Of a stretch of DNA of 26,638 nt, positions 8,145 to 17,568 are shown in pieces (position 1 is the stretch's first letter; each line of letters opens with the position of its first letter). The notes below the pieces were generated by a model that saw only the letters and a program-made list of their open reading frames with translations, was not told the DNA's origin and ran no database searches. Source of the stretch: Halieaceae bacterium (GTDB taxonomy: Bacteria; Pseudomonadota; Gammaproteobacteria; Pseudomonadales; Halieaceae); assembly GCA_011523115.1 (NCBI GenBank), contig WTHO01000006.1, positions 7,090 through 33,727 on the forward strand, written 5' to 3'. The position numbers and the translations under genes were made by a program.

Positions 8145-9476
8145 TTAGTGCTCCAGAGTCTGTTTATACGCGGCCAGCTTTTCGGCCCAGTGGCTTGCCC
8201 GGTTCGTCAGGTCAGAGGAGTCGAGGGTCTGCAACTGCCTGTTGCGCACCACTGCCTGGCCTGCGACCCAGCTCCACGTCACCTCGGTACCGTCACTGGC
8301 ATAAACCAGACTTGAGGCAAGATCATGACGCGGCATGTGGTGTACGCCAGACAAATCCAATGCGATCAAATCGGCCGCCTTGCCAACCTCGACGGTACCC
8401 AGCATGGCATCCTGTCCGAGCGCCCGCGCACCATTGATCGTGGCCATCTCCAGCACCGTCCATGCGTCAACGGCTTTCGAGTCACTGTGCTCAGTTTTGC
8501 CAATCAGGGAGGCCAATTGCAGTTCGCCCAGCATGTTGAGCCGATTGTTGCTGGCCGCGCCATCGGTGCCCAACGCCACATTGATTTCTCGCTCGAGTAA
8601 TCGCTGCACGGGGCACATACCTGATCCGAGTTTGAGGTTAGATCGTGGGCAATGCACAACATGTGCGCCGAAGGTGGTAAGCGTGTCCATATCCTGCTCA
8701 CCCAGGGCTGTCATGTGCACACATTGCGTTCTGGGTCCGAGCAGGCCTCTTTGTTCCAGAAAGTCGACGGGACGCGCGCCGACGCGTTCTACTGAATTCA
8801 AAACCTCATCACGTGTCTCGTGCAAATGGATCTGCACTGGCGCGTCGAGCTCCTCGGCGAGCATGGCCACCTTCGACAGCGATTGTTCGCTCAACATATA
8901 CGTGGAGTGTGGGCCGAAACCCACCTCGATTCGGTCGTGGTCCCGATATTGATCGCGCAGCGCGAGACCCCGATTAATGCATTCCTCGGCGTCCCGCGCC
9001 CAGGCGGTCTTCAAATCGATCACCGGAAACGTTAACAGTGCGCGCATGCCGGCGCGATCCAGGGCCGTCGCAGTGACCTCGGGAAAGAAGTACTGATCGA
9101 CCAGCGTGGTGGTGCCGCCCAGCAACAAATCGGCAAGTGCCAGCTCGGTGCCGTCTCTGATGAATTCTGGACTGACAAACTGCTGCTCCGCTGGCCAGAT
9201 GTAGCGCTGTAGCCAGGTCATCAGCGGCAAATCATCGGCGAACCCCCGCAATAGACTCATGGCCGCATGGCAGTGCAGGTTAATCAGGCCGGGCATCAGC
9301 GCGCAGTCAGTCAGAGTAATGTGCTCATTTGCAGTGAAGAGACGGGCCTCCTCACGGGGCGCTATGGCGGCAATTTGGCCCGCTTTTAGCCCCACGCTGA
9401 AGGCCGTGAGCACCTGTCTTCGAGGGGCAATAGGGATGACCCAATCGGGATGCAGCACGGTGTCAAATTCGGGCAT
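8145..9476 (-). CDS. mtaD: 5-methylthioadenosine / S-adenosylhomocysteine deaminase (TRZ/ATZ amidohydrolase)
   Basis: A 443-residue amidohydrolase-superfamily deaminase. Metal ligands are visible: HCH at 68-70, HLH at 217-219, His275 in VVHCPRSN, and Asp305 in LGTDGAASNN. The family deaminates methylthioadenosine or S-adenosylhomocysteine to the inosine forms. The gene sits between ubiG and divergent gyrA as in P. aeruginosa (PA3170), whose product is a methylthioadenosine deaminase. ATG at 9474-9476 is chosen because AGGAG lies 5 bases upstream; an in-frame start 22 codons earlier would add sequence without conservation. A TATACT-like -10 reads on this strand at 9501-9506, without a good -35. 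Other N-substituted-ring deaminase activities remain possible. Confidence 0.88.
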   Translation of the reverse strand: MPEFDTVLHPDWVIPIAPRRQVLTAFSVGLKAGQIAAIAPREEARLFTANEHITLTDCALMPGLINLHCHAAMSLLRGFADDLPLMTWLQRYIWPAEQQFVSPEFIRDGTELALADLLLGGTTTLVDQYFFPEVTATALDRAGMRALLTFPVIDLKTAWARDAEECINRGLALRDQYRDHDRIEVGFGPHSTYMLSEQSLSKVAMLAEELDAPVQIHLHETRDEVLNSVERVGARPVDFLEQRGLLGPRTQCVHMTALGEQDMDTLTTFGAHVVHCPRSNLKLGSGMCPVQRLLEREINVALGTDGAASNNRLNMLGELQLASLIGKTEHSDSKAVDAWTVLEMATINGARALGQDAMLGTVEVGKAADLIALDLSGVHHMPRHDLASSLVYASDGTEVTWSWVAGQAVVRNRQLQTLDSSDLTNRASHWAEKLAAYKQTLEH

Positions 9477-9639
9477 GAGAACTCCTGATATGGCGCTTGC
9501 AGTATATCGCGCCTTGACCCCTTCCCGCGCCGGATTTGCCACTTAAAACCTCGCTTGGTGTGCGCGAATTTGGTAAGCTCTCAGGCCTCTATCTCGGGTC
9601 CTTCAAGGCCCATCAACTGCGCCGGGTCCAGTAGTTCCA

Positions 9640-12336
9640 ATGGCAGAAAATCCGCAAGAAATGGCACGGGAAATTCTCCCGGTCAACATCGAAGATGAAC
9701 TGAAACAGTCCTACATGGATTACGCCATGAGCGTGATCGTCGGCCGGGCACTGCCTGATGTGCGCGATGGGCTCAAGCCCGTACATCGCCGGGTCCTGTT
9801 TGCCATGAACGAGCTTAACAACGACTGGAACAAGCCGTACAAGAAATCGGCGCGCGTGGTGGGAGATGTGATTGGTAAGTACCATCCCCATGGCGATTCG
9901 GCTGTTTACGACACCATCGTGCGCATGGCGCAAGATTTCTCTCTTCGCTACACCTTGGTGGATGGCCAGGGTAATTTCGGCTCAATAGATGGCGACTCGG
10001 CGGCCGCCATGCGCTACACCGAAATTCGCATGTCCAAAATCGCCCACGCGCTCCTCGCTGATCTCGACAAAGAAACAGTCGACTTCGTCGATAATTATGA
10101 CGGCACTGAGCAAATACCAGCAGTGCTTCCCACCCGAGTGCCAAATCTGTTGGTAAATGGCTCGTCGGGTATCGCGGTCGGTATGGCTACCAATATCCCG
10201 CCACACAACCTCCGCGAAGTAGTAGCGGGTTGTTTGGCGACGCTGCAGGATCCCGAGATCAGCGTCGATGAGTTGATGCAATATATTCCCGGCCCCGACT
10301 TCCCTACCGGCGCCCAAATCAACGGTCGCGCAGGCATCGTGCAGGCTTATCGCACCGGTCGCGGTCGCATCTATGTGCGCGCGAAAGCGGAGGTCATCAC
10401 CGATGAGGCCAAGGGCAAGGACACCATCATCATTCATGAGATTCCTTATCAGTTAAACAAATCCCGTTTGATTGAGCGCATTGCCGAGCTGGTAAAAGAG
10501 AAAAAGCTGGAGGGGATCACCGAATTACGCGACGAGTCCGATAAAGACGGTTTGCGCGTGGTGATCGAACTGCGGCGTGGTGAGGTCGGTGATGTGGTGT
10601 TGAACAACCTCTACGCCCAAACCCAGCTGCAGTCGGTGGTGGGCATCAATATGGTCGCTCTGGTCGATGGCGAACCCAAGGTGCTGAACCTCAAGCAAAT
10701 GATTGAGGCCTTCGTTCGGCATCGCCGCGAGATTGTGACGCGACGCACGGTCTATCTGCTGCGTAAGGCGCGGGAACGAGGGCATGTGCTCGAGGGTCTT
10801 GCCATCGCACTGGCTAACATTGATGAGGTCATCGAATTAATCAAGTCATCGCCCACCGCGGCGGATGCGCGTGAGGGCCTGATGGCCAGACCATGGTCGC
10901 CAGGCGACGTGATGGCCATGTTAGAGCGAGCCGGTGCAGACGCCTGCCGACCCGATGACTTGCCTGCTCATTTTGGTGTTCATGATGGCCAATATCATTT
11001 GTCACCAGCCCAAGCCCAGGCGATTCTGGATCTGCGGTTGCACCGATTGACGGGGCTGGAGCACGAAAAGCTCCTTCAGGAGTACGCGGACAAAATTGCA
11101 GAGATCGCGGATTATCTCGACATACTCGGTGACCCGGATCGCCTGAAGCAGGTCATTCGGGAGGAGCTGGAGGAACTGGTAGAAGAATTCGGGGATGAAC
11201 GGAAGACCCAGATCTCTGACTCGGCACATGACTTGACGGTCGAGGATCTGATTACTGAAGAAGATCGTGTTGTGACCATTTCTCATGGTGGTTATGCCAA
11301 AACGCAATCGTTGACCGACTACCAAGCCCAGCGACGCGGCGGAACAGGCCGCAGTGCCACCGCTGTAAAGGACGAGGACTTTGTTGAGCATCTGCTTATC
11401 GCCAGTACCCACGCCACCATTTTGTGTTTTTCTAACTTGGGCAAGGTGTATTGGTTAAAGGTGTTTCATATTCCGTTGGCGAGTCGCACCGCGCGCGGGC
11501 GCCCCATGATCAACCTGTTGCCGCTTGATGAAGGCGAGAGAATCACCTCCATTCTGCCGATTGAGGGATACGAGACCGACCACTTTATCTTCATGGCTAC
11601 AGCCAATGGGACGGTGAAGAAAACCGATATGAGTTTGTTCTCGCGTCAGCGCAGTGTCGGTCTCCGCGCGATAGAGCTCGATGATGACGACGTGCTGGTG
11701 GGGACGGCGGTTACCGATGGCAGTCAGGACATCATGCTGTTTTCCAGCGAGGGCAAGGTGGTTCGCTTTGCGGAATCGGCAGTTCGCGCCATGGGTAGAA
11801 CCGCTCGGGGTGTCAGAGGTATCAAGCTCGCGCAGGGTCATCGCCTGATCTCCTTGGTCGTGCCCAAAGAAGGGAGCAAGATCCTGACGGTAAGTGAAAA
11901 CGGATACGGCAAACGTTCAGAGACGCAGGAGTTCCCGGTCAAGGGGCGGGGCACCAAGGGCGTTATCGGCATGACGATGTCAGAGCGAAACGGCTCACTG
12001 GTCGGCGCCGAGCAAGTCTGGGACGGTGACGAAATGATGCTGATCTCTAACCAGGGTACTGCCGTGCGCACCCGGGTCGAGGAGGTGAGTGTGCAGGGCC
12101 GGAATACACAGGGTGTCAGGGTGATCAAGACCCGCGACGGTGAAGCATTGGTGAGCGTCAGTCGCATCGCTGAGGATGATATCGACGCAGCGGACCCGTT
12201 CTCGGATCTTGATCAACAGGTATCTGGCGGCGCGCCATCTGATGACACTGGGATTGCCCCAGGCGATGTGGCCGACGGGTCCGAGGTGCCCGACACAAGC
12301 GACAGTTCAGAGGGAGACGGGGACCCGGCAGAGTGA
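9640..12336 (+). CDS. gyrA: DNA gyrase subunit A
   Basis: The breakage-reunion subunit of DNA gyrase, 898 residues. It is collinear with E. coli Gyr[18 protein letters not shown] near the N-terminus, [20 protein letters not shown] with catalytic Tyr126 (E. coli Tyr122) and the C-terminal beta-pinwheel with the GyrA box QRRGGTGR. Residues equivalent to E. coli Ser83 and Asp87 are Ser87 and Asp91, the usual quinolone-susceptible state. The C-terminus is a long acidic tail ([10 protein letters not shown] to GDGDPAE). ATG at 9640 has only a weak ribosome binding site; an ATG at 9661 is an alternative close to the E. coli start. It diverges from mtaD across 163 bp and overlaps serC by 4 bp (GTGA). 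Confidence 0.98.
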   Translation: MAENPQEMAREILPVNIEDELKQSYMDYAMSVIVGRALPDVRDGLKPVHRRVLFAMNELNNDWNKPYKKSARVVGDVIGKYHPHGDSAVYDTIVRMAQDFSLRYTLVDGQGNFGSIDGDSAAAMRYTEIRMSKIAHALLADLDKETVDFVDNYDGTEQIPAVLPTRVPNLLVNGSSGIAVGMATNIPPHNLREVVAGCLATLQDPEISVDELMQYIPGPDFPTGAQINGRAGIVQAYRTGRGRIYVRAKAEVITDEAKGKDTIIIHEIPYQLNKSRLIERIAELVKEKKLEGITELRDESDKDGLRVVIELRRGEVGDVVLNNLYAQTQLQSVVGINMVALVDGEPKVLNLKQMIEAFVRHRREIVTRRTVYLLRKARERGHVLEGLAIALANIDEVIELIKSSPTAADAREGLMARPWSPGDVMAMLERAGADACRPDDLPAHFGVHDGQYHLSPAQAQAILDLRLHRLTGLEHEKLLQEYADKIAEIADYLDILGDPDRLKQVIREELEELVEEFGDERKTQISDSAHDLTVEDLITEEDRVVTISHGGYAKTQSLTDYQAQRRGGTGRSATAVKDEDFVEHLLIASTHATILCFSNLGKVYWLKVFHIPLASRTARGRPMINLLPLDEGERITSILPIEGYETDHFIFMATANGTVKKTDMSLFSRQRSVGLRAIELDDDDVLVGTAVTDGSQDIMLFSSEGKVVRFAESAVRAMGRTARGVRGIKLAQGHRLISLVVPKEGSKILTVSENGYGKRSETQEFPVKGRGTKGVIGMTMSERNGSLVGAEQVWDGDEMMLISNQGTAVRTRVEEVSVQGRNTQGVRVIKTRDGEALVSVSRIAEDDIDAADPFSDLDQQVSGGAPSDDTGIAPGDVADGSEVPDTSDSSEGDGDPAE

Positions 12337-13412
12337 CGCGAGCGCACAATTTTTGTGCCGGGCCGGCTGCGCTCCCTCTGCCCGTGCTGGAGCGTGCTCA
12401 AGCAGAGCTGATGGAATGGTCTGGCGTTGGCGCCTCGGTGATGGAGGTCAGTCATCGCAGCTCGGCATTTCTCTCGGTCGCTGAGCGGGCCGAATCTTCG
12501 CTTCGGCGACTTCTTTCAATCAGTGATGACTACGCGGTACTGTTCCTCCAGGGCGGCGCCTCTCTTCAATTCGCCTCCGTGCCCCTCAATCTGAGCGCCG
12601 CGGGACAAATGGTCGATCAAGTGATCACCGGGCAGTGGTCAAAAAAAGCGTACGCGGAACAACAGCGTTTCGCTCCGGTTAATGTTGTAGCCAGCTCAGC
12701 GGACTGCGGATTTACCCGGGTGCCACCAGAGGCGGAGTGGCAGCCTGACGCCTCGGCGGCTTATCTGCACTACTGCCCTAATGAGACCATCGGGGGACTG
12801 GAGTTTTCATTTGTGCCCGAGGTCGCGGCACCCATCGTCGCTGACATGTCGTCGACGCTGTTATCGCGGCCTATTGACGTGAATCGATTCGGAGTGATCT
12901 ATGCGGGCGCGCAAAAGAACATCGGTCCAGCGGGCCTGTGTTTGGTGATCGTGCGCCGGGAGTTGTTGGGTCGCGCCCGCGAGGAGACGCCGACCATGCT
13001 GGACTGGCAAACTGCAGCCGATCACGATTCTATGTATAACACTCCCCCTACCTTCGCGATTTATTTGGCGGGGCTCGTTTTTGAATGGCTGGAGGGCCTC
13101 GGTGGTCTTGAGGCAATGTTCGAAATCAACCGCCGTAAGGCCGCAAAGTTATATGAGCTGATTGACCGCAGTGACTTTTACGACAATCCGATCGAAGTGG
13201 AGAGCCGTTCGCTGATGAATGTGCCCTTCACGTTGGTGGATGATGCGCTGGATGAGCGCTTTCTGGAAGAGGCTGAGGCCGCGAGCTTATTGAACCTGAA
13301 GGGTCACAGGTCGGTCGGCGGAATGCGCGCAAGCCTATACAATGCGGTGGAGGAATCATCTGTAGCCGCCCTGTGTGAGTTTATGCAGGACTTCGAAAAA
13401 CGCTACGGCTGA
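12333..13412 (+). CDS. serC: Phosphoserine aminotransferase SerC
   Basis: A PLP-dependent class V aminotransferase, 359 residues. It makes phosphoserine from 3-phosphohydroxypyruvate and also serves pyridoxal phosphate synthesis. [10 protein letters not shown] opens the protein, FLQGGAS is at 71-77, [10 protein letters not shown] at 146-155, and [12 protein letters not shown] contains the PLP Lys195; the ending carries [10 protein letters not shown]. Length matches the family. The start is a GTG at 12333 sharing bases with the gyrA TGA, so SerC synthesis is likely coupled to GyrA translation; an upstream GGAGACGGGG could act as ribosome binding site. gyrA-serC-pheA order is as in Pseudomonas. 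Confidence 0.97.
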   Translation: MTRAHNFCAGPAALPLPVLERAQAELMEWSGVGASVMEVSHRSSAFLSVAERAESSLRRLLSISDDYAVLFLQGGASLQFASVPLNLSAAGQMVDQVITGQWSKKAYAEQQRFAPVNVVASSADCGFTRVPPEAEWQPDASAAYLHYCPNETIGGLEFSFVPEVAAPIVADMSSTLLSRPIDVNRFGVIYAGAQKNIGPAGLCLVIVRRELLGRAREETPTMLDWQTAADHDSMYNTPPTFAIYLAGLVFEWLEGLGGLEAMFEINRRKAAKLYELIDRSDFYDNPIEVESRSLMNVPFTLVDDALDERFLEEAEAASLLNLKGHRSVGGMRASLYNAVEESSVAALCEFMQDFEKRYG

Positions 13413-13445
13413 TGTTATTGGATTAGGTCAAGGTGGGAGCACCCC

Positions 13446-14546
13446 ATGGACTCCGACAAACAGCTCGACGCGATCAGAGCGCGTATCGACTCGATAGACA
13501 CCCAGTTACTGGCATTGATTAGCGAGCGTGCCAAGTGTGCTCAGGAAGTGGCTGAAGTGAAGTTGGCGGCTTCCCAATCGGCTGATACACCCCCGGTTTT
13601 TTACCGGCCTGAGCGCGAGGCGCAGGTGTTGCGCGCCATTCAGGAGCGGAATCCGGGGCCACTCGCGTCGGACTATGTCGCCTCGATTTTTCGGGAAATC
13701 ATGTCGAGCTGTTTGGCTCTCGAGCAGCCGCTTTCAGTGGCTTATCTTGGGCCAGAGGGCACTTACTCGCAGGCAGCTGCACTCAAACATTTCGGTCAGT
13801 CGGCGGTGCCTATGGGCCAGGCAAGCATCCACAATGTGTTTCGTCAGGTTGAGGAGCGACAGTGTGACTACGGCGTGGTGCCTGTCGAGAATTCTACCGA
13901 GGGCATGGTAGGGCAGACGCTCGACTGTTTCCTTGAGTCGCCTTTGCAGATCACGGGCGAAATAGAGTTGCCCATCGTGCATCATCTGCTGGCCGGTAAA
14001 ACCGCGACGATCGACTCCATACAGTTAATTTTGGGGCATGAGCAGGCGCTGGGGCAGTGCCGCCACTGGCTGGATAGCCATCTGCCTGACGTCGCCCGGG
14101 AGGCGGTCGCCAGCAATGGTGAAGCGGCACGTCGGGCCGGGAGTGAGTCGGGTGTTGCGGCCATCGCCGGCGAGTTGGCTGCAGGGCTGCATGGACTCGA
14201 GCCATTGGCGAGAACAATTCAAGACAGCTCCAATAACACCACACGATTTCTGGTGCTGGGCAGGGAGACAATTCCTCCGAGTGGTAGCGATAAAACGTCG
14301 CTGCTGGTCTCGGCGCGGAATCGACCCGGAGCGCTACTGGGGCTGCTGCGGCCTTTCGAGGAGAATGGCATCAGTCTGACGCGAATCGATTCGCGACCCT
14401 CCAAGACCGAAAAATGGACCTATGTTTTTTACATCGAGTGTGAGGGCCATTTGGCTGACTCGGTGATGCTGAGAGTGATGGAGCAGCTGGAGGAGCATTC
14501 TATTATGCTCAAGCGACTGGGCTCCTACCCAAGAGCGCCTATCTAG
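13446..14546 (+). CDS. pheA: Bifunctional chorismate mutase / prephenate dehydratase (P-protein)
   Basis: A 366-residue fusion for phenylalanine synthesis. Residues 1-95 form an AroQ chorismate mutase (IRARIDSIDTQLLALISERA). Residues 97-275 are prephenate dehydratase, with LGPEGTYSQAA, PVENSTEG and the NNTTRF motif (263-268). Residues 283-360 are an ACT domain with RNRPGALLGLL and IDSRPSK, the latter replacing the usual ESRP and forming the phenylalanine feedback site. The ACT domain implies allosteric inhibition by phenylalanine. ATG at 13446 has AAGGTGGGAG upstream. It is 33 bp after serC and 2 bp before tyrA. No Trp/Phe-rich leader attenuator is seen in the short gap. Confidence 0.97.
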   Translation: MDSDKQLDAIRARIDSIDTQLLALISERAKCAQEVAEVKLAASQSADTPPVFYRPEREAQVLRAIQERNPGPLASDYVASIFREIMSSCLALEQPLSVAYLGPEGTYSQAAALKHFGQSAVPMGQASIHNVFRQVEERQCDYGVVPVENSTEGMVGQTLDCFLESPLQITGEIELPIVHHLLAGKTATIDSIQLILGHEQALGQCRHWLDSHLPDVAREAVASNGEAARRAGSESGVAAIAGELAAGLHGLEPLARTIQDSSNNTTRFLVLGRETIPPSGSDKTSLLVSARNRPGALLGLLRPFEENGISLTRIDSRPSKTEKWTYVFYIECEGHLADSVMLRVMEQLEEHSIMLKRLGSYPRAPI

Positions 14547-14548
14547 GT

Positions 14549-15445
14549 ATGCCACATTTAAACGAGAAGACGGTGGCCTTTCTCGGGCTGGGGCTCATAT
14601 CCGGTTCCCTGGCGGGTGCACTCAGGGCATCCGGTTGGCGAGGTGAGCTATTGGGGTGGGGCCCCCGGCAACCCTCCTTGGAGCGCGGTAAAGCATTGGG
14701 GCTCATTGACCGGTACAGCCTCGATCTTGAGTCTGTGGTCGCTGAAGCCGACATGATCGTCGTTGGCGCTCCTCCGCAGGCGACGGTGGAACTGTTGCCT
14801 GAGGTTATCGCGCTGGCCCGTTCCAGTGGCGAGCCGATCGTGACCGATCTTGCCAGTATCAAAAGCGTTATCGTGGATGCGGTTCAGCCTGCGTATAACA
14901 AATTTGTCCCCGGACACCCGATTGCGGGCAGTGAGCATAGCGGTGTTGATGCCTCGGTCTCTACACTCTTTGCGGGCAGGGAGGTGATTCTGACGCCCAC
15001 TGCTGAATCTGACACCGATGCGGTGCAAAGCGTGCAGGCAGTGTGGGAGTTGACCGGTGCCCGCGTGACGCTGATGCCCGCTGATGATCATGACGCGGCG
15101 TTGGCCGCGAGCAGTCATGTCCCCCATATGATGGCTTATGCGCTGACGGCGATGTTAGGTGATCACGCCTTGGCGCCAATGAAGCATGGAGGTGGCGCGC
15201 TGCGTGACATGACCCGCATTGCGGCCTCGGATCCAGTGATGTGGAGGGATATTGCGCTGACCAATCGGGAGGCCATTTTAGAGGCGATGGATGCCGTTGC
15301 GGTCGAGCATGAGCGGCTTCGGCGCCTGATTGCTGAAGCGGACGGCGATGCGATGCAACAACTATTTGATCGATGCCGCGTCATTCGTCGAGCGCATGAC
15401 GACGTACTCAATCCGCTATTAAAGCGCTCGGAGAGCGAGAGCTGA
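14549..15445 (+). CDS. tyrA: Prephenate (or arogenate) dehydrogenase, stand-alone TyrA
   Basis: A 298-residue NAD(P)-dependent dehydrogenase of tyrosine synthesis. FLGLGLISGSLA (11-22) is the Rossmann glycine motif, TDLASIKS (99-106) and GHPIAGSEHSG (122-132) are the catalytic/substrate motifs of the TyrA family, and SHVPHMMAYAL with RDMTRIAASDP lie in the helical domain. It has no fused chorismate mutase and no ACT domain. In Pseudomonas the corresponding protein is fused to AroA; here the reading frame ends and aroA starts at TGATG, a one-base overlap. Whether it prefers prephenate or arogenate cannot be read from the sequence. Confidence 0.93.
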   Translation: MPHLNEKTVAFLGLGLISGSLAGALRASGWRGELLGWGPRQPSLERGKALGLIDRYSLDLESVVAEADMIVVGAPPQATVELLPEVIALARSSGEPIVTDLASIKSVIVDAVQPAYNKFVPGHPIAGSEHSGVDASVSTLFAGREVILTPTAESDTDAVQSVQAVWELTGARVTLMPADDHDAALAASSHVPHMMAYALTAMLGDHALAPMKHGGGALRDMTRIAASDPVMWRDIALTNREAILEAMDAVAVEHERLRRLIAEADGDAMQQLFDRCRVIRRAHDDVLNPLLKRSESES

Positions 15446-16746
15446 TGCATTTTTATCTGGAGCCTGGCGGCAAGCTCTCCGGGTCGATTCGTGTGCCCGG
15501 CGACAAGTCCATGTCCCATCGCTCGATTATGCTGGGATCGATTGCCGAGGGTCGCACTGCAGTCAGCGGATTCCTAGAGGGCGACGATGCACTCGCGACG
15601 CTTGCAGCGTTCCGCGCCATGGGCGTCGGGATCACCGACCCTGACAATGGGTCCCTGACGATTGATGGAGTGGGTTTGAGAGGTCTCAAGGCGCCGGCCG
15701 ATGTGATGGACGTCGGTAACTCAGGCACCAGTATCCGGCTGATGGCTGGACTTCTCTCAGGTCAGGCTTTCGACAGCATCATTACTGGTGACAATTCGCT
15801 TCTCCGCCGTCCTATGGCACGGGTGATAACCCCGTTATCGCAAATGGGCGCCCTGATCAGCTCGCGAGAAGGTTGCCCTCCGCTGGAGATTCGGGGAGGC
15901 CGCCCGTTGACGGGATTTCACTATGACCTGCCTGTTGCGAGCGCTCAGGTGAAGTCCAGCGTCTTGCTGGCTGGACTCTACGCCAGCGGCCGCACCAGCG
16001 TGACGGAGCCCGCACCCACCCGGGACCATACAGAGCGAATGCTGACTGGATTTGGTTATCCGGTGGAGGTGGCCGATGGTGTCATCAGTCTTGAGGGCGG
16101 CGGCAGATTGATCGGTACCGATATCGACATACCGGCCGATATCTCCTCTGCGGCTTTCTTTTTAGTTGGCGCATCCATCGCCGAGGGTTCTGATCTCGTC
16201 TTGGAGCACGTCGGTATCAACCCTACCCGAGATGGTGTGATCAGGATTTTGCGCGCCATGGGGGCGGACATCGAGACCATGAATGAACGTCTCGTTGGGG
16301 GAGAACCGGTGGCTGATCTGCGTGTCAGATCAGCGCCTTTGCGGGGAATCCACATCCCGGTGGAGGAGGTCCCGCTGGCCATCGACGAACTGCCAGCGGT
16401 GCTGATTGCAGCCGCATGCGCAGAGGGTGTGACCGTCCTCTCCGGTGCCGAGGAACTGAGGGTGAAGGAGAGTGATCGCATCGCCAGCATGGCGGAGGGC
16501 CTCTCCCAGCTTGGCATCTACAACACAGTTCAACCCGACGGAATAGAGGTCCGTGGCGGAGAAATATCAGGAGGTGTCATTGCGACGCACCATGACCACC
16601 GCATAGCAATGAGCTTCTCGATGGCCGCTTTGCGCGCCTCGGATCGGATAAAGATCAGCGATTGCTCCCACGTGGCGACCTCTTTCCCGGGGTTCGCTGC
16701 CTTGGCAAGCGGTGTTGGGTTGCAGTTGGAAGTGGCCGACGACTGA
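15445..16746 (+). CDS. aroA: 3-phosphoshikimate 1-carboxyvinyltransferase (EPSP synthase), class II-like
   Basis: EPSP synthase condenses shikimate-3-phosphate with phosphoenolpyruvate in the shikimate pathway. The 433-residue protein has VPGDKSMSHRS at 17-27, GNSGTSIRLMAG at 91-102, RRPM at 121-124, the catalytic IDELPAVL at 313-320 and KESDR at 341-345. It contains all four class II signatures: GDKS (19-22), SAQVK (166-170), RDHTE (193-197) and NPTR (259-262). The loop that is NAATG in the glyphosate-tolerant CP4 enzyme is NSGTS here, with Gly94 at the equivalent of Ala100. So the enzyme is class II by motif but lacks that substitution. The start ATG shares one base with the tyrA stop. Confidence 0.96.
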   Translation: MHFYLEPGGKLSGSIRVPGDKSMSHRSIMLGSIAEGRTAVSGFLEGDDALATLAAFRAMGVGITDPDNGSLTIDGVGLRGLKAPADVMDVGNSGTSIRLMAGLLSGQAFDSIITGDNSLLRRPMARVITPLSQMGALISSREGCPPLEIRGGRPLTGFHYDLPVASAQVKSSVLLAGLYASGRTSVTEPAPTRDHTERMLTGFGYPVEVADGVISLEGGGRLIGTDIDIPADISSAAFFLVGASIAEGSDLVLEHVGINPTRDGVIRILRAMGADIETMNERLVGGEPVADLRVRSAPLRGIHIPVEEVPLAIDELPAVLIAAACAEGVTVLSGAEELRVKESDRIASMAEGLSQLGIYNTVQPDGIEVRGGEISGGVIATHHDHRIAMSFSMAALRASDRIKISDCSHVATSFPGFAALASGVGLQLEVADD

Positions 16747-16771
16747 CCCTGCAGCAGACTGTGAAGAGACT

Positions 16772-17455
16772 ATGAAGACAGTGCCGGTGATCTGTGTTGA
16801 TGGACCGAGTGGCGTAGGCAAAGGCACATTAAGTCTGCAATTGGCTGATTCTCTGGGATGGCACTTACTAGATAGCGGCGCGCTTTACCGTGTGCTGGGC
16901 TTGGCCTGTAGTCAGTCTGCGGTCCCATTGGACGATGCCCCTGCAGTGGCTACCGTGGCGCGCTCTCTGGATGTCCGGTTTCAGTCTGGTGGCGACGGTG
17001 TCAGAGTCTGGTTAGGCGACAGTGATGTGACGACCGTAATCCGAACCGAGGCAGGGGGGCGCGGTGCGTCCGAGGTGGCGGTGCATGTTGAAGCCCGTGA
17101 GGCGCTTCTGCTGAGGCAGCGTGAACTGGCGAGACTCCCGGGGCTCATTGCCGATGGTCGCGATATGGGAACAGTGGTGTTCCCCGATGCGCCCCTTAAA
17201 ATCTTCCTGACGGCGAGCGCAGAGGCCAGAGCGGAGCGACGTTTGCTTCAGTTGCAGGGCATGGGTGAGAGTGTTAGTCTCGCGCGCCTTCTGGCTGACA
17301 TAGAAGAGCGGGACGCGCGGGATCGAAACCGAGCGGCCTCTCCACTGGTTGCAGCCGAGGACGCGATTGTCGTTGACAGCACGACCCTCACCGCTGATGC
17401 CGTAATGCATTTGGTCAGGGATCTGGCAGTCTCCCGCGGCATAGTGGAAGAGTAG
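16772..17455 (+). CDS. cmk: Cytidylate kinase
   Basis: Phosphorylates CMP and dCMP. The 227-residue protein has the E. coli length. DGPSGVGKGT (10-19) is the P-loop, LLDSGALYRVL follows, and IADGRDMGTVVFPDAPLKIFL with ARAERR and RDARDRNRAASPL are the cytidylate-kinase signatures. ATG at 16772 has GAAGAG just upstream. A longer frame from 16712 would overlap aroA and adds no conserved residues. The gene ends with tandem TAG TAG stops and runs into the rpsA leader, as in other Gammaproteobacteria where cmk and rpsA are co-transcribed. Confidence 0.96.
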   Translation: MKTVPVICVDGPSGVGKGTLSLQLADSLGWHLLDSGALYRVLGLACSQSAVPLDDAPAVATVARSLDVRFQSGGDGVRVWLGDSDVTTVIRTEAGGRGASEVAVHVEAREALLLRQRELARLPGLIADGRDMGTVVFPDAPLKIFLTASAEARAERRLLQLQGMGESVSLARLLADIEERDARDRNRAASPLVAAEDAIVVDSTTLTADAVMHLVRDLAVSRGIVEE

Positions 17456-17460
17456 TAGGC

Positions 17461-17548
17461 GATACGTCGGAGTAACGGCAGGACCCCGCCGACGTATCTG
17501 ATTAATCAACCCGGCTGGGTCTGGAAGTCGGAGAGCGCCCTTAGGCGC
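17461..17548 (+). promoter_or_regulatory. Structured rpsA leader with two hairpins
   Basis: Directly after the cmk stops there is a perfect 10-bp stem (17461-17470 with 17489-17498). An inner CGG/CCG pairing (17476-17478 with 17486-17488) leaves an apical loop holding AGGA. A second hairpin has a 5-bp stem GCGCC/GGCGC (17535-17539 with 17544-17548) and a four-base loop. Neither is followed by a T tract, so they are not intrinsic terminators. GGA occurs five times in 17461-17568, including the ribosome binding site TAGGA. In E. coli the rpsA leader folds into hairpins carrying GGA that serve as a translational enhancer and S1 autoregulation site; this resembles that arrangement, by inference. 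Confidence 0.6.
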
Positions 17549-17568
17549 CATACTGTAGGAACACCATC

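Noticed and set aside
7931..8437. A 168-codon plus-strand frame antisense to ubiG and mtaD
   Set aside because: The sequence is low in recognisable motif content, rich in Pro/Arg/Ser as expected of an antisense shadow in GC-rich DNA, and covers two firmly identified genes.
9477..9639. Promoters for gyrA and mtaD in the divergent gap
   Set aside because: TATACT-like (minus, 9501-9506) and TAAGCT-like (plus, 9574-9579) -10 elements can be found, but neither has an acceptable -35 at normal spacing, so I did not call them as features.
9640..12336. Quinolone resistance change in gyrA
   Set aside because: The equivalents of E. coli Ser83 and Asp87 are the unmodified Ser and Asp, so there is no resistance signature there.
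12158..12484. Several overlapping open frames of 60-100 codons across the gyrA-serC junction
   Set aside because: They lie in other frames over well-conserved coding sequence, show no recognisable domain and have no ribosome binding site.
17461..17498. The 10-bp inverted repeat after cmk as an intrinsic terminator
   Set aside because: It is followed by CTGATTAATC rather than a T run, and lies in a likely co-transcribed cmk-rpsA gap, so a leader element fits better.
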